Shown here piece by piece: positions 9,388-20,456 of a DNA stretch of 64,000 nucleotides. The first letter of the stretch is position 1. Each line of letters opens with the position of its first letter. The stretch covers positions 1,401,513 through 1,465,512 of the forward strand of contig UYJD01000006.1 in the NCBI GenBank assembly GCA_900618795.1. Direction: 5' to 3'. The notes below the pieces were generated by a model. The model worked only from the letters and a program-made list of their open reading frames with translations. It searched no databases and was not told the DNA's origin. This DNA is from Cyanodermella asteris (taxonomy: Eukaryota > Ascomycota > Lecanoromycetes > Ostropales > Stictidaceae). A program made the position numbers and the translations under genes.

Positions 9388-11439
9388 ATGACTCTGCCAG
9401 AAGAATTCGATATCATCGTCTGCGGCGGCGGTAGCTGTGGATGCGTCGTCGCTGGGCGGCTCGCCAACCTCGACCACAACCTCAAGGTCCTTCTCATCGA
9501 GGCTGGCGAGAACAACCTGAACAGTCAAGCGGTCTACCGGCCAGGAATCTATCCCAGTAACATGAAGCTTGATTCCAAGACGGCGTCTTTCTACGAGAGT
9601 CGACCTTCCGAGCATCTCGATGGTCGCAGTGCCATTGTGCCTTGCGCCCACATTCTCGGAGGAGGTTCATCTATCAACTTCATGATGTACACAAGAGCCT
9701 CTGCCAGTGACTACGACAGCTTTCAAACCGAGGGTTGGACTACCAAGGATCTTCTCCCGCTCATGAAGAAGCACGAAACCTACCAGAGAGCATGCAGCAA
9801 CAGAGATATTCACGGCTTCGAAGGACCCATCAAGGTCAGCTTCGGTAACTACACGTACCCTATCGGTTGGGACTTTCTCCGAGCTGCCGAATCTCAGGGA
9901 TTTCCTATCACCGATGATTTGCAAGATCTGACTACTGGTCACGGTGCTGAGCACTGGCTCAAGTGGATCAACCGCAATACCGGTCGCCGCTCAGACAGTG
10001 CTCACGCGTACGTTCACTCAACTATGCGCGAGCATCAGAATCTGTTCCTTGCATGCAACACCAAGGTTGACAAGATCATCATGAAAGACGGTCGTGCTGT
10101 TGGCGTACAGACTGTGCCGACCAAGCCTCTCCATCCACAGCAAAACCGCACTCGAATCTTCACTGCGAAGAAACAGATCATTGTTTCGTCAGGAACCATG
10201 AGCACACCCTTGATCCTGCAGCGCTCTGGAATTGGTGATCCAGAGAAGCTCCGCAAAGTTGGTGTCAAGCCTCTTGTTGACCTGCCGGGTGTCGGTCAAA
10301 ACTTCCAAGACCACTACCTGACCTTTGCCCCGTACCGTGCCAAGCCAGGCACGGAGACCTTTGATGATTTTGTGAGAGGAAATCCAGAGGTTCAAAAGAG
10401 AGTCTTCGATCAGTGGAACATTAATGGTAAGTTGCCATTGTGATAAGACCCTCCGAGCTACGTGGTGCGTCGATGACTAACCCTTCCAGGCACTGGCCCT
10501 CTTGCCACCAACGGCATCGAAGCTGGTGTCAAGGCTCGACCTACCGAAGAAGAGATCAACAAGATGGAGACTTGGCCAACAAAGGGCTTCAAGCAAGGCT
10601 GGGAATCGTACTTCAAGAACCGCCCCGATGCTCCCGTCATGCACTATTCAGTCATCGCGGGCTTCTTTGGCGACCACATGCAACTGCCGCCAGGTAACTA
10701 CTTTACTCAGTTTCACTTCCTTGAGTATCCCTTCTCTCGTGGCGAAACACACATCAAGTCTGCAGACCCATATGACCATCCCGACTTCGACGCTGGCTTC
10801 ATGAACGACAAACGCGACATGGCAGCCATGGTCTGGGGTTACATCAAGTCACGCGAGACGTCACGACGCATGGATGCCTATGCCGGTGAATTGACGACCC
10901 ACCACCCGTTCTTTAAGTTCAATTCACCTGCCCGCGCCAAAGACATGGACCTCGAAACGACCAAAGCATATGCTGGCCCGAACCACCTCAGCGCTGGCAT
11001 CCAACACGGCAGCTGGACGATCCCCAGAACCAAAGGCAAGGAGCCCAAAGCCACCTACCTCAACTCCAACCAGCGCGAGATCCTGGATGACCTCGAGTAT
11101 TCTTACGAAGACATTGAGGCGATTGAAGACTGGGTCAAGCGGCACGTCGAGACTACCTGGCACAGTCTGGGCACCTGCTCGATGGCGCCCAAGGAGGGGA
11201 ACTCGATCGTCAAGCACGGTGTATTGGATAAGAGGCTGAATGTACATGGCGTAAAGGGCTTGAAGTGTGCTGATCTGTCGATCTGTCCGGATAATGTGGG
11301 ATGCAACACCTACTCGACCGCTCTTCTGATTGGTGAGAAGGCGGCGACGTTGGTGGCTGAGGACCTGGGCTATTCTGGGGAGGCATTGGAGATGAAGGTT
11401 CCTTCTCTGCCGGAGAAGCCGTGCCATTCGCTGGCTTGA
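9388..11439 (+). CDS. GMC-family alcohol (methanol) oxidase
   Basis: FAD-dependent alcohol oxidase of the GMC superfamily; converts short primary alcohols such as methanol to the aldehyde with H2O2. Exons 9388-10426 and 10490-11439 (intron 10427-10489) give 662 residues, the length of known alcohol oxidases. Visible features: FAD-binding DIIVCGGGSCGC at the N-terminus, GMC signature blocks HILGGGSSINF and SSGTMSTPLILQRSGIG, and the catalytic His/Asn pair in TTWHSLGTCSM and GCNTYSTALLIGEK. ATG 9388 (MTLPEEFDI) is chosen because family members start here; an in-frame ATG at 9334 would add 18 residues. The protein ends in HSLA, not the peroxisomal PTS1 tripeptide normal for the enzyme. In plant-associated fungi it can use methanol freed from pectin; that role here is inferred. 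Confidence 0.95.
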
Positions 11440-12010
11440 GTGATGGTGCGGGAGGTTAACTCTTATTGCGGTCAATCTGTTTCAATGTCTTTTGTGGATG
11501 TAAACAAGCCAATGGTAGTTAGCAACGACCATGCATTAGTTTCCTGTTTGCCGAGCACGTTTTGGAAAGACCTGCCAGGCAGTATGCAGGGCCATACGTG
11601 TCAGTGAGCTCAAGGGGCCGGATTGTCGGGAACGACATCAGTTCCTCGTACACCTGCTTGACCCGCCTGTGATCGGCATGCAGACGAGCATTTTCCCGCG
11701 ATCGTCGTATCATCAACTTTCCCCACTTGATAACGTCGGCATTGTTGATGCTGCTGATCCGTCAGCCATGTCCTCCAGACATCAGTGTAACCTGCCTTCC
11801 CTGGCGTCACAGCTTCGAAGGATCGAAGACATGAGCACGATGGGTGTGGAAAACAGACGTGGAAATTGTGGAGTGCAAAACTCAAAATGCTCGGATAGTC
11901 GTACCGGCCCGCTTTGGTGTCTGACACTGGCTTTGACCTAGCTCGCACTTGCTCGTGAACACCAAGCGTAATCAGCTCTATCCGCTCCTCGGTATTGACG
12001 AGCGCTGCGG
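11440..12010. other. Intergenic, no gene recognised
   Basis: About 570 bp between the alcohol oxidase stop and the promoter of the next gene. Overlapping open frames on both strands have no recognisable product. Confidence 0.5.
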
Positions 12011-12018
12011 TATATATA
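12011..12018 (+). promoter_or_regulatory. TATA box of the 12088 gene
   Basis: TATATATA 77 bp upstream of the ATG at 12088, supporting transcription from this point and the chosen start. Confidence 0.55.
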
Positions 12019-12087
12019 TCAGCATGTTTCGCCATCACGAAGCAGCGGGGCCTGCAAGCACCTCGAAGACCGTGTTCGAAGGTCAAT

Positions 12088-12966
12088 ATGCTTCTCAAGT
12101 CAGTCTACACGGCCTTGGCCGTCGCCATCTCGGCGACGGTCTGTCACGCCCAGAACATCAAAACCATGTACATCTTCAAAGACCCTGCCATCTCCAACAA
12201 CACCGCCATCAAGACCACCGGCTTCAACTCAGTCATACTCTTCGCCATCAACATCCAATCCAACGGCGACCTCGTCTACCCGCTGAGCGCCCTAGGAGGC
12301 GGCTCCCCAGACGTCCAGCTCACGACTAACGGAGTCTACGTCGGCGGCTCAAAGTATGCCGACCTGATCAAAGGCTATAAAACCGGCACCACCAATATCA
12401 CCCGCGTCGAAGTCACGCTCAGCGGCGCCGCGAATATCCAGTCGTTGATCAACCAGTACGGCACCGGCTCTTCGAGTCCGCTGTACAAGAGCGTTGCGGC
12501 CCTCAAATCGGCGTGGAACCTCGATGCTGCAAACAACGATGACGAGTCGCTATACGACGTCGACAGCACGGTCCAATTCGCGAAGATGCTGGGCCAGATC
12601 GGATACCAGTACTCGGCCGCACCGTACACGAACATCGACTTCTGGTCAAATGTAGTTGGGCAGATTAACTCTGCAACGCCGGGTCTGTTTGATCGGGCTT
12701 ACTTGCAATGCTATGACGGTGGCACGGGCAACGATCCGGGCCAGTGGATCAACGCCCTTGGTATCAAGGTCATCCCGCTCTTGTGGGTGACGAATTCTGC
12801 GAAGCCGTATGATGGGACCACTCCTTCGGCGGCGAATGCCCAGTTTCAGAGTTGGTATTCGGGAGAGCATGTTGCTGGGGGCGGATATTGGAATAATTAC
12901 GACATCGAGCAGCAGGGGTCGTCATATGTTGATTACGCAAACGCTCTGAACAGCGTGTTCGGATAG
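12088..12966 (+). CDS. Secreted protein of unrecognised family (possible TIM-barrel hydrolase)
   Basis: Single exon, 292 residues. It begins with a signal peptide (hydrophobic core to about residue 20, cleavage near CHA-QN). The mature part has the order of an alpha/beta-barrel sugar hydrolase: an N-terminal strand with FNSVILFAINI, a YDVDSTVQFAKMLGQIGY segment with two Asp, SAAPYTNIDFW, FDRAYLQCYDGG, KVIPLLWVT and a terminal YWNNYDIEQQ. Similar short fungal proteins are annotated only as hypothetical or by doubtful names, so no activity is claimed. ATG 12088 is preferred over the in-frame ATG at 11995 because it directly precedes the signal peptide and lies 77 bp after a TATA box. Low cysteine content argues against a small disulphide-rich effector. 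Confidence 0.85.
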   Translation: MLLKSVYTALAVAISATVCHAQNIKTMYIFKDPAISNNTAIKTTGFNSVILFAINIQSNGDLVYPLSALGGGSPDVQLTTNGVYVGGSKYADLIKGYKTGTTNITRVEVTLSGAANIQSLINQYGTGSSSPLYKSVAALKSAWNLDAANNDDESLYDVDSTVQFAKMLGQIGYQYSAAPYTNIDFWSNVVGQINSATPGLFDRAYLQCYDGGTGNDPGQWINALGIKVIPLLWVTNSAKPYDGTTPSAANAQFQSWYSGEHVAGGGYWNNYDIEQQGSSYVDYANALNSVFG

Positions 12967-13441
12967 ATACCGGGCATTTCACGTCGGGGGAAAGAGTACT
13001 AGGAGGCTGAAGGCAGGAAATACAAAAGCAAGCTTCAAGATATAGTCCCGCTCAGGTGTGGGGGCAGCCAGCCCGTGTTTCCACAAGCTTCATCTGAACG
13101 TACCACCGCATTCCACCGACAACTCAAACCGCGGCGGTGTGTCAAAAAAGATAAAAAAAATCGATCGCGGATGATAGAGCAAATGGTAGTCGTGGTTGAG
13201 TAAGTGATACAAGCACAGAATATGTAAATAGCCAGTGTCAATTTTAGACCCGACCGTCAAGTCGGCGCTTGGCAACGGTTAGCACATTCCTCGGTCGAGA
13301 ACGTCGAGTTCCGATGTCGTTTTATGAGATCCGGCGCAAGCTCGAATCAGAAAGTAAAGTCAAGGTCACACACGTCCTTGGGGACAGACTATACAGGATT
13401 ACCGCCACAAGACTTCAGTGGGCGATCATTGCACGATCATT
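12967..13441. other. Intergenic
   Basis: About 475 bp between two plus-strand genes. It contains an A-rich run near 13145-13160 and no supported gene. Confidence 0.4.
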
Positions 13442-14323
13442 ATGGCGGGAACCTCCAGTGCAGGTGGCTTCATCGCACCCCTCTCGCCACCTGCTTCAGT
13501 CGCCTCACAAACAGCCAAGCTATTGCCTGAGCCTCGACATACTCTACTAAAGCGCGGCAGCCAGAAAGAAGCAAAACTGTTCCAGTTTCTTGATACAACA
13601 CTTGACAAAATCGAAGGAAAGGTCGAGCGCAGATACGAAACCATCGGCGACGACCAAGCCACTACTCCCTCAAATATAGGATATCATAACTTTACCGAGC
13701 TCGCAACGGACGTCAATAGCGTGATAGACGTGATATGGGTGTCTGGGACACGTGAGTCAGCTCCTTGCACTCTGACAACGCCTACATGAGCTGTTCCTTC
13801 AGCTGACGCGAGTCCAGCTTCAATTCAGATCCCATTCCTACTGAGCATTGCAGGGAGGCTCAATGACTACATGAGCCGCTTCAATTTCACACCAAAGAAG
13901 CTCTTTCCACTCCTAACCAAGCTTGGCATCATCTTCACTTCTTTGCTGAGTGGAGTAGACTACGAAAGCAAGCTGCCGCTTCCCAACGTCAACAGCCTGA
14001 CAATGAACGTCACAGAGAAGGTTAGATTGCGCTCCATCGTGGAAAGCGGGCGGGTAGCCACAGTATGTGCGTTTCAAAACGCAGGCAGATCTGCCGACGG
14101 CATGGTCACGGATGTCGCCGATACTGAGGCCACCGCCACGGAAACAGAAGGCAGGACTGAAGACGATATTGGGCGCTTTTTTGTGGAGCACGAGGATACC
14201 GATGACTGGAGTATGGATTCGAGCAGGGTCTACGAGCGAACGCTAGAGTTACTGGGCAGCTTGGACACGGATCCGATTGGGAATTACGATGATTATGCGG
14301 CGAGGCCACCTGCGGACTCATAA
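13442..14323 (+). CDS. Fungal protein of unknown function
   Basis: Two exons, 13442-13751 and 13818-14323 (intron 13752-13817, gtgagt...cag), give 271 residues. I do not recognise a named family. The N-terminal third is Pro/Ala/Lys-rich and then helical (LFQFLDTTLDKIEGKVERR). The join restores WVSGTPSIQIPFLLSIAG followed by a Leu/Phe-rich helical stretch (KLFPLLTKLGIIFTSLL). The C-terminal quarter is acidic and ends in a likely disordered tail. No signal peptide or membrane helix was seen. Coherent codon use across the splice junction and preserved frame support a real gene. It may be a nuclear or cytosolic scaffold, but the sequence gives no function. Confidence 0.75.
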
Positions 14324-14669
14324 GCTGCACAAGCAATACTCAATCAAGCGCTATCATCAACAAAAGCGCGACTTCGCGCCGGCTGTGAGTAATTGCTCTA
14401 TCATACACATGAGTCTACCTACCTACCTACCTGCTTTCCGGCAGGTACATCTTATGGGTTTCCCAGAGCCGCGTGCGCCCAGTAATGCTGGCCAGATTTC
14501 CTGCCCAGCGTGCGTTCCCACCCAAAGAGGCAACACATTCAGCTTCACTGACGGCAGGCGCGACTTTATCAACAAACCATTTTCGAATCTGCACCCCAAG
14601 CTCTGCCCATTCAAGCCAAAGCCTCGCATCATACACCCCGGCATCTATTATTCTATCCTCAACTAGAAC
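14324..14669. other. Intergenic with short CTAC-type repeat
   Basis: Contains four copies of CTAC near 14415-14430. A minus-strand open frame (14693-14427) overlaps it and is listed separately. Confidence 0.4.
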
Positions 14670-14693
14670 ATGCCACGGCTCAGTGGCCTTCAT
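14427..14693 (-). CDS. Possible small protein, 88 residues
   Basis: An ATG-initiated minus-strand frame with protein-like composition (tryptophan-containing amphipathic segments such as ARLWLEWAELGVQIRKW). It has no signal peptide or known domain, and its start overlaps the 5' end of the plus-strand model by 24 bp. It could be a chance frame. No promoter element was recognised. Confidence 0.25.
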   Translation of the reverse strand: MKATEPWHVLVEDRIIDAGVYDARLWLEWAELGVQIRKWFVDKVAPAVSEAECVASLGGNARWAGNLASITGRTRLWETHKMYLPESR

Positions 14694-16732
14694 ATCGGGG
14701 TTGTACTGGGCAGACTTAGCTATGCTTCGACCATAGACCGGCGAGTTTCAGGACGGCACGACGAAAAGCTCAATGACAGACTCAAGGCGCTTGATTATGA
14801 TTACCATGTTTCGGAAACCCACGCAGCCTTGCGCGAGATTCCCATTCACGAAGATGATGGCGACGAGACGAGCTATGTCCGCTGGATTGGTGGTATATGT
14901 GAAGCTTGTGGAAAGAAGGAGCATGAAAGTACGCTTCAATGCGAGCGTGGAGGCCGTTGTGACAGGAGCGACCTCATCCGATCCCACGTGGTCATGGTTG
15001 AGACGGGTCGTGACCAAATGTCTGAAACAGAGAGACGAAAGCAGAAGCTGTTCAAACAACGAGGCCTTGACATCTCAGGTTATGCAGCACGCTCACCACC
15101 TCAGATCGGCGATGAAGCGCATACAGGTGAGACCCACGATGATCGTGGCCGTTACTGAAACACCAAGCTGACATTTTCTTAGACCGCGCGCGTCGATCAG
15201 CAACACTCCCATCGCCACTGAATGCACTCGCGACACCCGAAGGAAACCCTTTGCTCCGTCTCAACTATGGTATGGAAAATGTCCAGAAGGTGCTCGATCA
15301 AAGCAGGGAAGCGCTTTGCCTCACCATCCGGCTCGAAAAACTGTCCTTCCCTCTACAGCCATTTGCCATCAAAAAGAACGTCATGGACATCAAGGTCGAC
15401 GCATATTGTAACGGCGAGTTCATGAGCTCTGCCTTCATATCTCTTCGCGGTAAGAAAGGCGATAGTGCCGAATTGTGCCTGCGCTTGCACGGCAAGAGGG
15501 TCAGTAAGAATGGAGAGAGACCGCTGATCGCCACTCCATCGCAGCAGCCGTCGAATGACGAGGGCGAGGAAGCTGCGTTGAGAGCAAAATCAAGGTGGGA
15601 CGACATCTCGGAACAAATCAGGCTGGAAGCAGAGGGACAAGCGTTTGCCAGCGATGGCACAAGGAGCGAACTCGGAAAGTACCTGGAAGATCTTGCCAAC
15701 CTCGGACTGCCTCAGCAAGTTCTGGAGCGACAAGCAAAGTCTGGACGAGTTTTCGGTGTGCTTGATGTCGTGGTCAGCGCTGGTACTGGAAGAAAGTACG
15801 GACCTCAGGCGGGCTATACCGAAGAGCCTGTCGTGATGAACCTTTCGAAACTCAAGAGCAACCAGAAGCACTGGCTAGACTCCCTAGAAAGGGGTCCTCG
15901 AAGCTTGAAGCTCAAACCCACCCAGCCTGTGCCGACCACTCCTGGTCCGTCCTCGGCGGTATACACATCTTGGCATGAGCCTGGGCGTCTGTTTACTGCA
16001 ACCAAGGACTCGCACAAAAGGCCGGTGGCAGATCCAACGCTCTCTGAACCAGTTACGAAGCGATCTCGCATCAGTGATGGACCTGCAGATGGGAGATCTG
16101 GTGTCCAATCGCTTGGGAACAATGCCCCTCTTCCAGCAGGGCGTACAGAATTTGAGCCTGCTACAGCTTCAAACTCTATCTCTTCAAGCCGGCGGTCTGG
16201 CTGGTATAGCTTCATCCACGACTCAAAGCGCCCTCCGACACAAGAGGAAGAATTCAAACGACTCCAAGTGATAGCTCAAGACGAAGGACATCGCCTCAGC
16301 GGAAGAGGCACACCAACGCAAATACCACAGTTAAACAGAACTAACCCACGACCACCGCGGGGTAGCCCAGCAGCATCCAATGATCTACCTCAGCCATTTG
16401 ATCCGAGCCCAGCGGAGAACAAGCCGCGAGGCCAATCTCGTCTGACCGAGGATACCATGTCATCTACATTCAGCATTGCCAGTGCATCTTCTCCATGGGC
16501 AGGCGGCTCAGGGTCGCCAGGCCAACAAGATACTGACACACCAAGCATTGGCGACGACTCACCTCCAGCTTTGTCGTTGCGCGGAGGCGGCGATGATGGG
16601 TGGTCGGTGAAACATGAGGGGTCGGTCCTATCGTATGCTCCCGGAGATACGGTCCGGCAAATACGTACCGAACGAGATGGAGAGTTCGCGGAGAGCTCGG
16701 TATTGTTTGGCGTTCGGTACGCGGTATTCTGA
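14670..16732 (+). CDS. Fungal protein of unknown function with long disordered C-terminus
   Basis: Model with exons 14670-15126 and 15183-16732 (intron 15127-15182, gtgaga...tag), 668 residues. The second exon is solid. After the junction comes DRARRSATLPSPLNAL, then an ordered region LTIRLEKLSFPLQPF...DAYCNGEFMSSAFISLRGKKG and a helical segment LGKYLEDLANLGLPQQVLERQAKSGRVFGVLDVVV. From about residue 350 on it is Ser/Pro/Thr/Gly-rich and probably disordered, with basic KRSR. The first exon is less sure: it has a Cys cluster (CEACGKKEHESTLQC) and another reading frame across it is also open, so the true N-terminus could lie further in or use another intron. No family was recognised. Confidence 0.65.
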
Positions 16733-18289
16733 ATGCGCTTGCCTTGTGCTGGAGGTCGGATAAGTTTCAGTGGCATTACAAACATCATTCCCGGACCGAC
16801 CGCCCTGGGCTCTTTTTCCCGACCCGAAGCGTCGGATCAGCTGCTGGGCGAGTTTCTGCCAGGAGCGGTTGGAAGGGTCAGTGTGACGGCGTCGAATCTG
16901 CTACAATGGTAGAGTAGCTACTCGTGTGCCATAACACGTCAACTGTGCAGGATCTTAGCTGACCGACTTTCGATCATCTTGGCCTATTGCACTTGGCTGT
17001 CTGGGCTATCTCAGAAAATGTTGTGTGTGCACGACTGCGAGTGGATTTGCCAAAATGCGTGAGCTCGTGATGAAAGGGACCATTCGAGCGCGAAGGGCCA
17101 GGGTCATGCAGTCTGTCATTCCTCTACGATACTGGTTACTCGCTAGGACTTGCATGCATCCATGATCCTTGGTCTTTGAAAGCTTCCAAACACAAAATCG
17201 AGACTGGTCCTGATTGAACGTTCAATGTTGCTTTCATTGTTCTGTTGACCACGCGGCTGAAAGCGGTCTAGTCTGTTCCCGCATACAACGTGGTGGACAA
17301 ATGTGCAATTACTGTAGTCTTCTCAATAGAGTTTGCGAATTGTATGTTATGTGGTGTGCCAGGGTACCTCGGCCGGGCCGTTATCTATACGAGAAGAAAG
17401 CGAGCGTTGGAGGCGGCACGCAGATGCACGTTCTTCCGCAGGAGCCTCAGAAGACGTTGAGAAATGATCAGTTCGGATCAGATCATAGAGGAATCTACTG
17501 GCAAGCTACGTGTTTCGTGTTCATCTTTATCCAAGCAGATTTGCCACCTCGATCGTGTCGTCAACTTTTCCATCGTGGAACGTCCACGATTCGCAAACAG
17601 TCACTGCTCCGTCTCCGAGTGAAGATTCGCGTGGTTCTTTGAACCAGGCCATAGTCGCCGGCCCTTCCGAAGCTTCGCTTCACGCTCCACTTCACGCGCC
17701 CGCTGGTTCGGGAGCATGCGCCAGCAGGAGATCGGTTGGCGCAGTTCTGGCAGCCAACCATCGTCGTCATGCTGACATTCGCAGCTTAGTCTGCGTGCTA
17801 GCCGGTCTCCTGTGGCTTGTCATTCGTCAGCCTTCCCATCTATAAACGATGAACGACTCAACAGTAGTCGATATACCCTACCAAGTCGTACAAGTCTACA
17901 GCACAAGGGATTCTGCACCGCATAGTCGGCCACCAGGCCCAGGGTTCAGTCGCGCTGAGGTCGATTGGTCAATCTTGCTGTCGCCGTTCGTTCTTCGTTC
18001 CTTATGCGTGTCTGCAACCAATTGTGCCTCCTTTCTGTCAAGTCTGTGACCAGGTATAACCTGTCTGTTACAGCGACAGATCGGGACTGTGCTTTGCGGT
18101 GATATGGGCCAATTCGTGACTGTTTGATATGACAGTATGGGCATTCACGCCTGCCACATACGACCCCGAAATTGACCACACTACAGATCGATACGCAGCC
18201 TATATTTGGCTTCCTCGTCTCTCTCCGTTTATCTGCTAGTTTGCTCTCTTTCGTTTCACGCCTAGGCATTCACACACTCTCTCCCCAAT
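16733..18289. other. Intergenic, 1.5 kb upstream of the P450
   Basis: No supported gene. A 142-codon plus frame (17214-17642) has a Cys-rich start (CFHC, CNYC, CE spacing) that faintly recalls fungal zinc-cluster proteins but nothing else supports it. The last part is pyrimidine-rich, as expected of a promoter and leader. Confidence 0.45.
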
Positions 18290-19909
18290 ATGCTGTCCAT
18301 ACTGCTCGAATCGCAGAGCTCAGCTTCTCTAGCTGCCGCTCTCATCCTCCTACCGCTTCTCTACATCACATATACTCGATTAACAAGGCAACCTACCGCC
18401 TTCGATCAGCTACCATGGCCGGGTCTGAAAGAAGGTTGGTATGGCCGCTTAAGGACTCGCTTCGACTTTGCCTCTCGAGAAGGAGATTTGTATCAAGCAT
18501 TCAAAGATTATTCTCTCAAAGGCAAGCCTTTCGTCTGGCAACAGCTTCTCGGCAAGCCGATGATAGTGCTCCCTCCCACAGCGCTCAGATGGGTCATTGA
18601 CGCCCCTCACGAAGATATCAGCTCCCACGGCTTCTTCAACGACTCCCTTGCCCTCGAGACCTCGCTCATGGACCCCCAAGTCCACCTTCAACCCATCCAC
18701 ATCCGCGTTGTGCAGCAAAACCTCAACAGAGCCCTCGGTTGGACACCAAACTACATCCTCGACGAGCTCACCCGCTGCTTCAACGAGTACTGGGGCTATA
18801 ACCCCGACTGGCACTCAGAACTCGTGTGGGATTCCTTCGTGAAATTCGTCGCTCGGACCGTCAACCGCATGTTCGTCGGCGAGGAGCTCTGCCGCAACGA
18901 AGACTTCCTCCAAGCCGCGATCGACTACGCAAACATTTTCATCATCCAAGGCCTGAAGCTCCGTCCCTGGCCCGCCTGGTTCCGCACCCTGATTGCCTAC
19001 CCCATGACCCTCCCTCAACGCCGCGTCTTGAAGCGAATCGAAAAGTTCCTCGGTCCCGTCATCAACCGCCGCAAGGCCGACTACGAGCGCAAGCTCGCGG
19101 ACAGCGCCTTCGAGTACAAAGAACCCAACGACCTCTTGCAGTGGATCATTCAGCACACTTACTCGTCCGCGGACGCCTCGAATCGCGCCACGTCCCGAAT
19201 CGTCAAAAGATTCATGGCTGTCAACTTTGCCGCCATCCACACCACGACCTCCAACGCAACGAACCTGATCCTCGACCTCGCGTCGTCGGATCCAGCCGAA
19301 AACGCCATCCCGCGGATCAGGCAGCAGATCACGGAAGTATACAAGGAGTGCAGGGGCAACTGGACAAAGGCCCACCTCGTCAAGCTCTCCCTCCTCGACT
19401 CGGCCTTGCGCGAGACACTCCGCATCAACAGCTCCGGCGGGGCCTGGGCGCCCTCCCGCAAGGTCGAGAAAAAGGGAGGCATCACCATTCCCGCAGGCGA
19501 GCTCAGCAGCGACTCGCCCGCCCTACACCTTCCCGAGGGCTCCCACATCGCCATCTCGTCGTACGGCCTGCACCACCCGGACGAGAGCTCCTTCACTTAC
19601 CGACCGTTCCGCTGGTCCACCGAGCGAGCGGGCAAGGGCAAGGAGCTGGATGCTATGCTGCAGGAGCGAAATCTCCAAGCGACGGCAACGGGGGCAAATT
19701 ATCTTCCGTTCGGGCATGGACGAGACGCGTGCCCCGGACGCTTCTTTGCAGTGCAGGAGATCAAGTTGATGATGGTGCATTTGTTGTTGAATTACGAGGT
19801 CAAGCAGTTTCCCGGGCGGATCGGGGCGCAATGGTTTGCAGATGCGGCGAGGGCGCCGACGGAGGCAACCATTGAGGTCAGGAAGGTCAGCCCGCCTTTG
19901 CTGGACTGA
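18290..19909 (+). CDS. Cytochrome P450 monooxygenase, single exon
   Basis: Haem-thiolate monooxygenase of the fungal E-class, 539 residues without introns. It has an N-terminal membrane anchor (about residues 8-28, ASLAAALILLPLLYITY) and a proline-containing hinge. The I-helix segment is AAIHTTTSNATNL (His in place of the usual Gly of AGxxT), the K-helix ExxR is in ALRETLRI, a PERF-like block reads YRPFRWS, and the haem loop is FGHGRDACPGRFFA with the cysteine ligand. Chain layout resembles fungal P450s of terpenoid or kaurene oxidase type, but the substrate cannot be read from sequence. No synthase, transferase or transporter lies beside it, so it does not sit in a biosynthetic cluster in this window. 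It converges with rax1. Confidence 0.96.
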   Translation: MLSILLESQSSASLAAALILLPLLYITYTRLTRQPTAFDQLPWPGLKEGWYGRLRTRFDFASREGDLYQAFKDYSLKGKPFVWQQLLGKPMIVLPPTALRWVIDAPHEDISSHGFFNDSLALETSLMDPQVHLQPIHIRVVQQNLNRALGWTPNYILDELTRCFNEYWGYNPDWHSELVWDSFVKFVARTVNRMFVGEELCRNEDFLQAAIDYANIFIIQGLKLRPWPAWFRTLIAYPMTLPQRRVLKRIEKFLGPVINRRKADYERKLADSAFEYKEPNDLLQWIIQHTYSSADASNRATSRIVKRFMAVNFAAIHTTTSNATNLILDLASSDPAENAIPRIRQQITEVYKECRGNWTKAHLVKLSLLDSALRETLRINSSGGAWAPSRKVEKKGGITIPAGELSSDSPALHLPEGSHIAISSYGLHHPDESSFTYRPFRWSTERAGKGKELDAMLQERNLQATATGANYLPFGHGRDACPGRFFAVQEIKLMMVHLLLNYEVKQFPGRIGAQWFADAARAPTEATIEVRKVSPPLLD

Positions 19910-20456
19910 TTGTGCATTGATATGATATTTGTATCGCAGTACATGTTCCGCTCCTCAACAATTTTGTCCCTGCTATGAAGAAATGTGATCTAAACCGAGC
20001 GGAACTTGCGCAGAGTCCGCCAGACATGGCAGCGCGTGACGGGAATATGCCTACCTCGGCAATGAGCAGCTGGGAGACAGCAAAAGACACGCTACCATAA
20101 CACGAGCGCTGGCGTTGCATAAGTAATAAGGCGCATGCTAGATAGCTTTAACAATTTTCGATTGCTGTTCAAAATGCTAAGGGATGACTGCCTGACCTCG
20201 GTCGGCTTGTCTTGAAGCCACGATCCCACATACCAGCGTGGATTGGGATGAGTTTCCAGCTGCCTCCCTCATCAGGCCTAGTGGCTCTCATCTATCGAGG
20301 TATGACAAAGCAAACCAGTCAGGGATATCAGACATTATCTTTCAAAGTTCAAATGCACAAAGCATGGCTTCAAATAGGAGCCCGGCTGTGGCCGTCTCGA
20401 ATCGACATAGCAAAAGCCTCCCCCGGAACACCAATTATTTTCCATTATCATCGTCA
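19910..20456. other. Intergenic between convergent genes
   Basis: About 550 bp holding the 3' ends of the P450 and rax1 transcripts. No gene recognised. Confidence 0.4.

Noticed and set aside
11610-12098. 162-codon minus frame
   Set aside because: Overlaps the promoter and start of the secreted-protein gene at 12088 and has no recognisable product.
18826-19875. 349-codon plus frame within the P450
   Set aside because: Out-of-frame shadow caused by GC-rich third positions; the P450 frame has all family motifs.
18290-19909. Secondary-metabolite cluster around the P450
   Set aside because: No polyketide, peptide or terpene synthase, transferase, transporter or pathway regulator beside it; neighbours are housekeeping genes.
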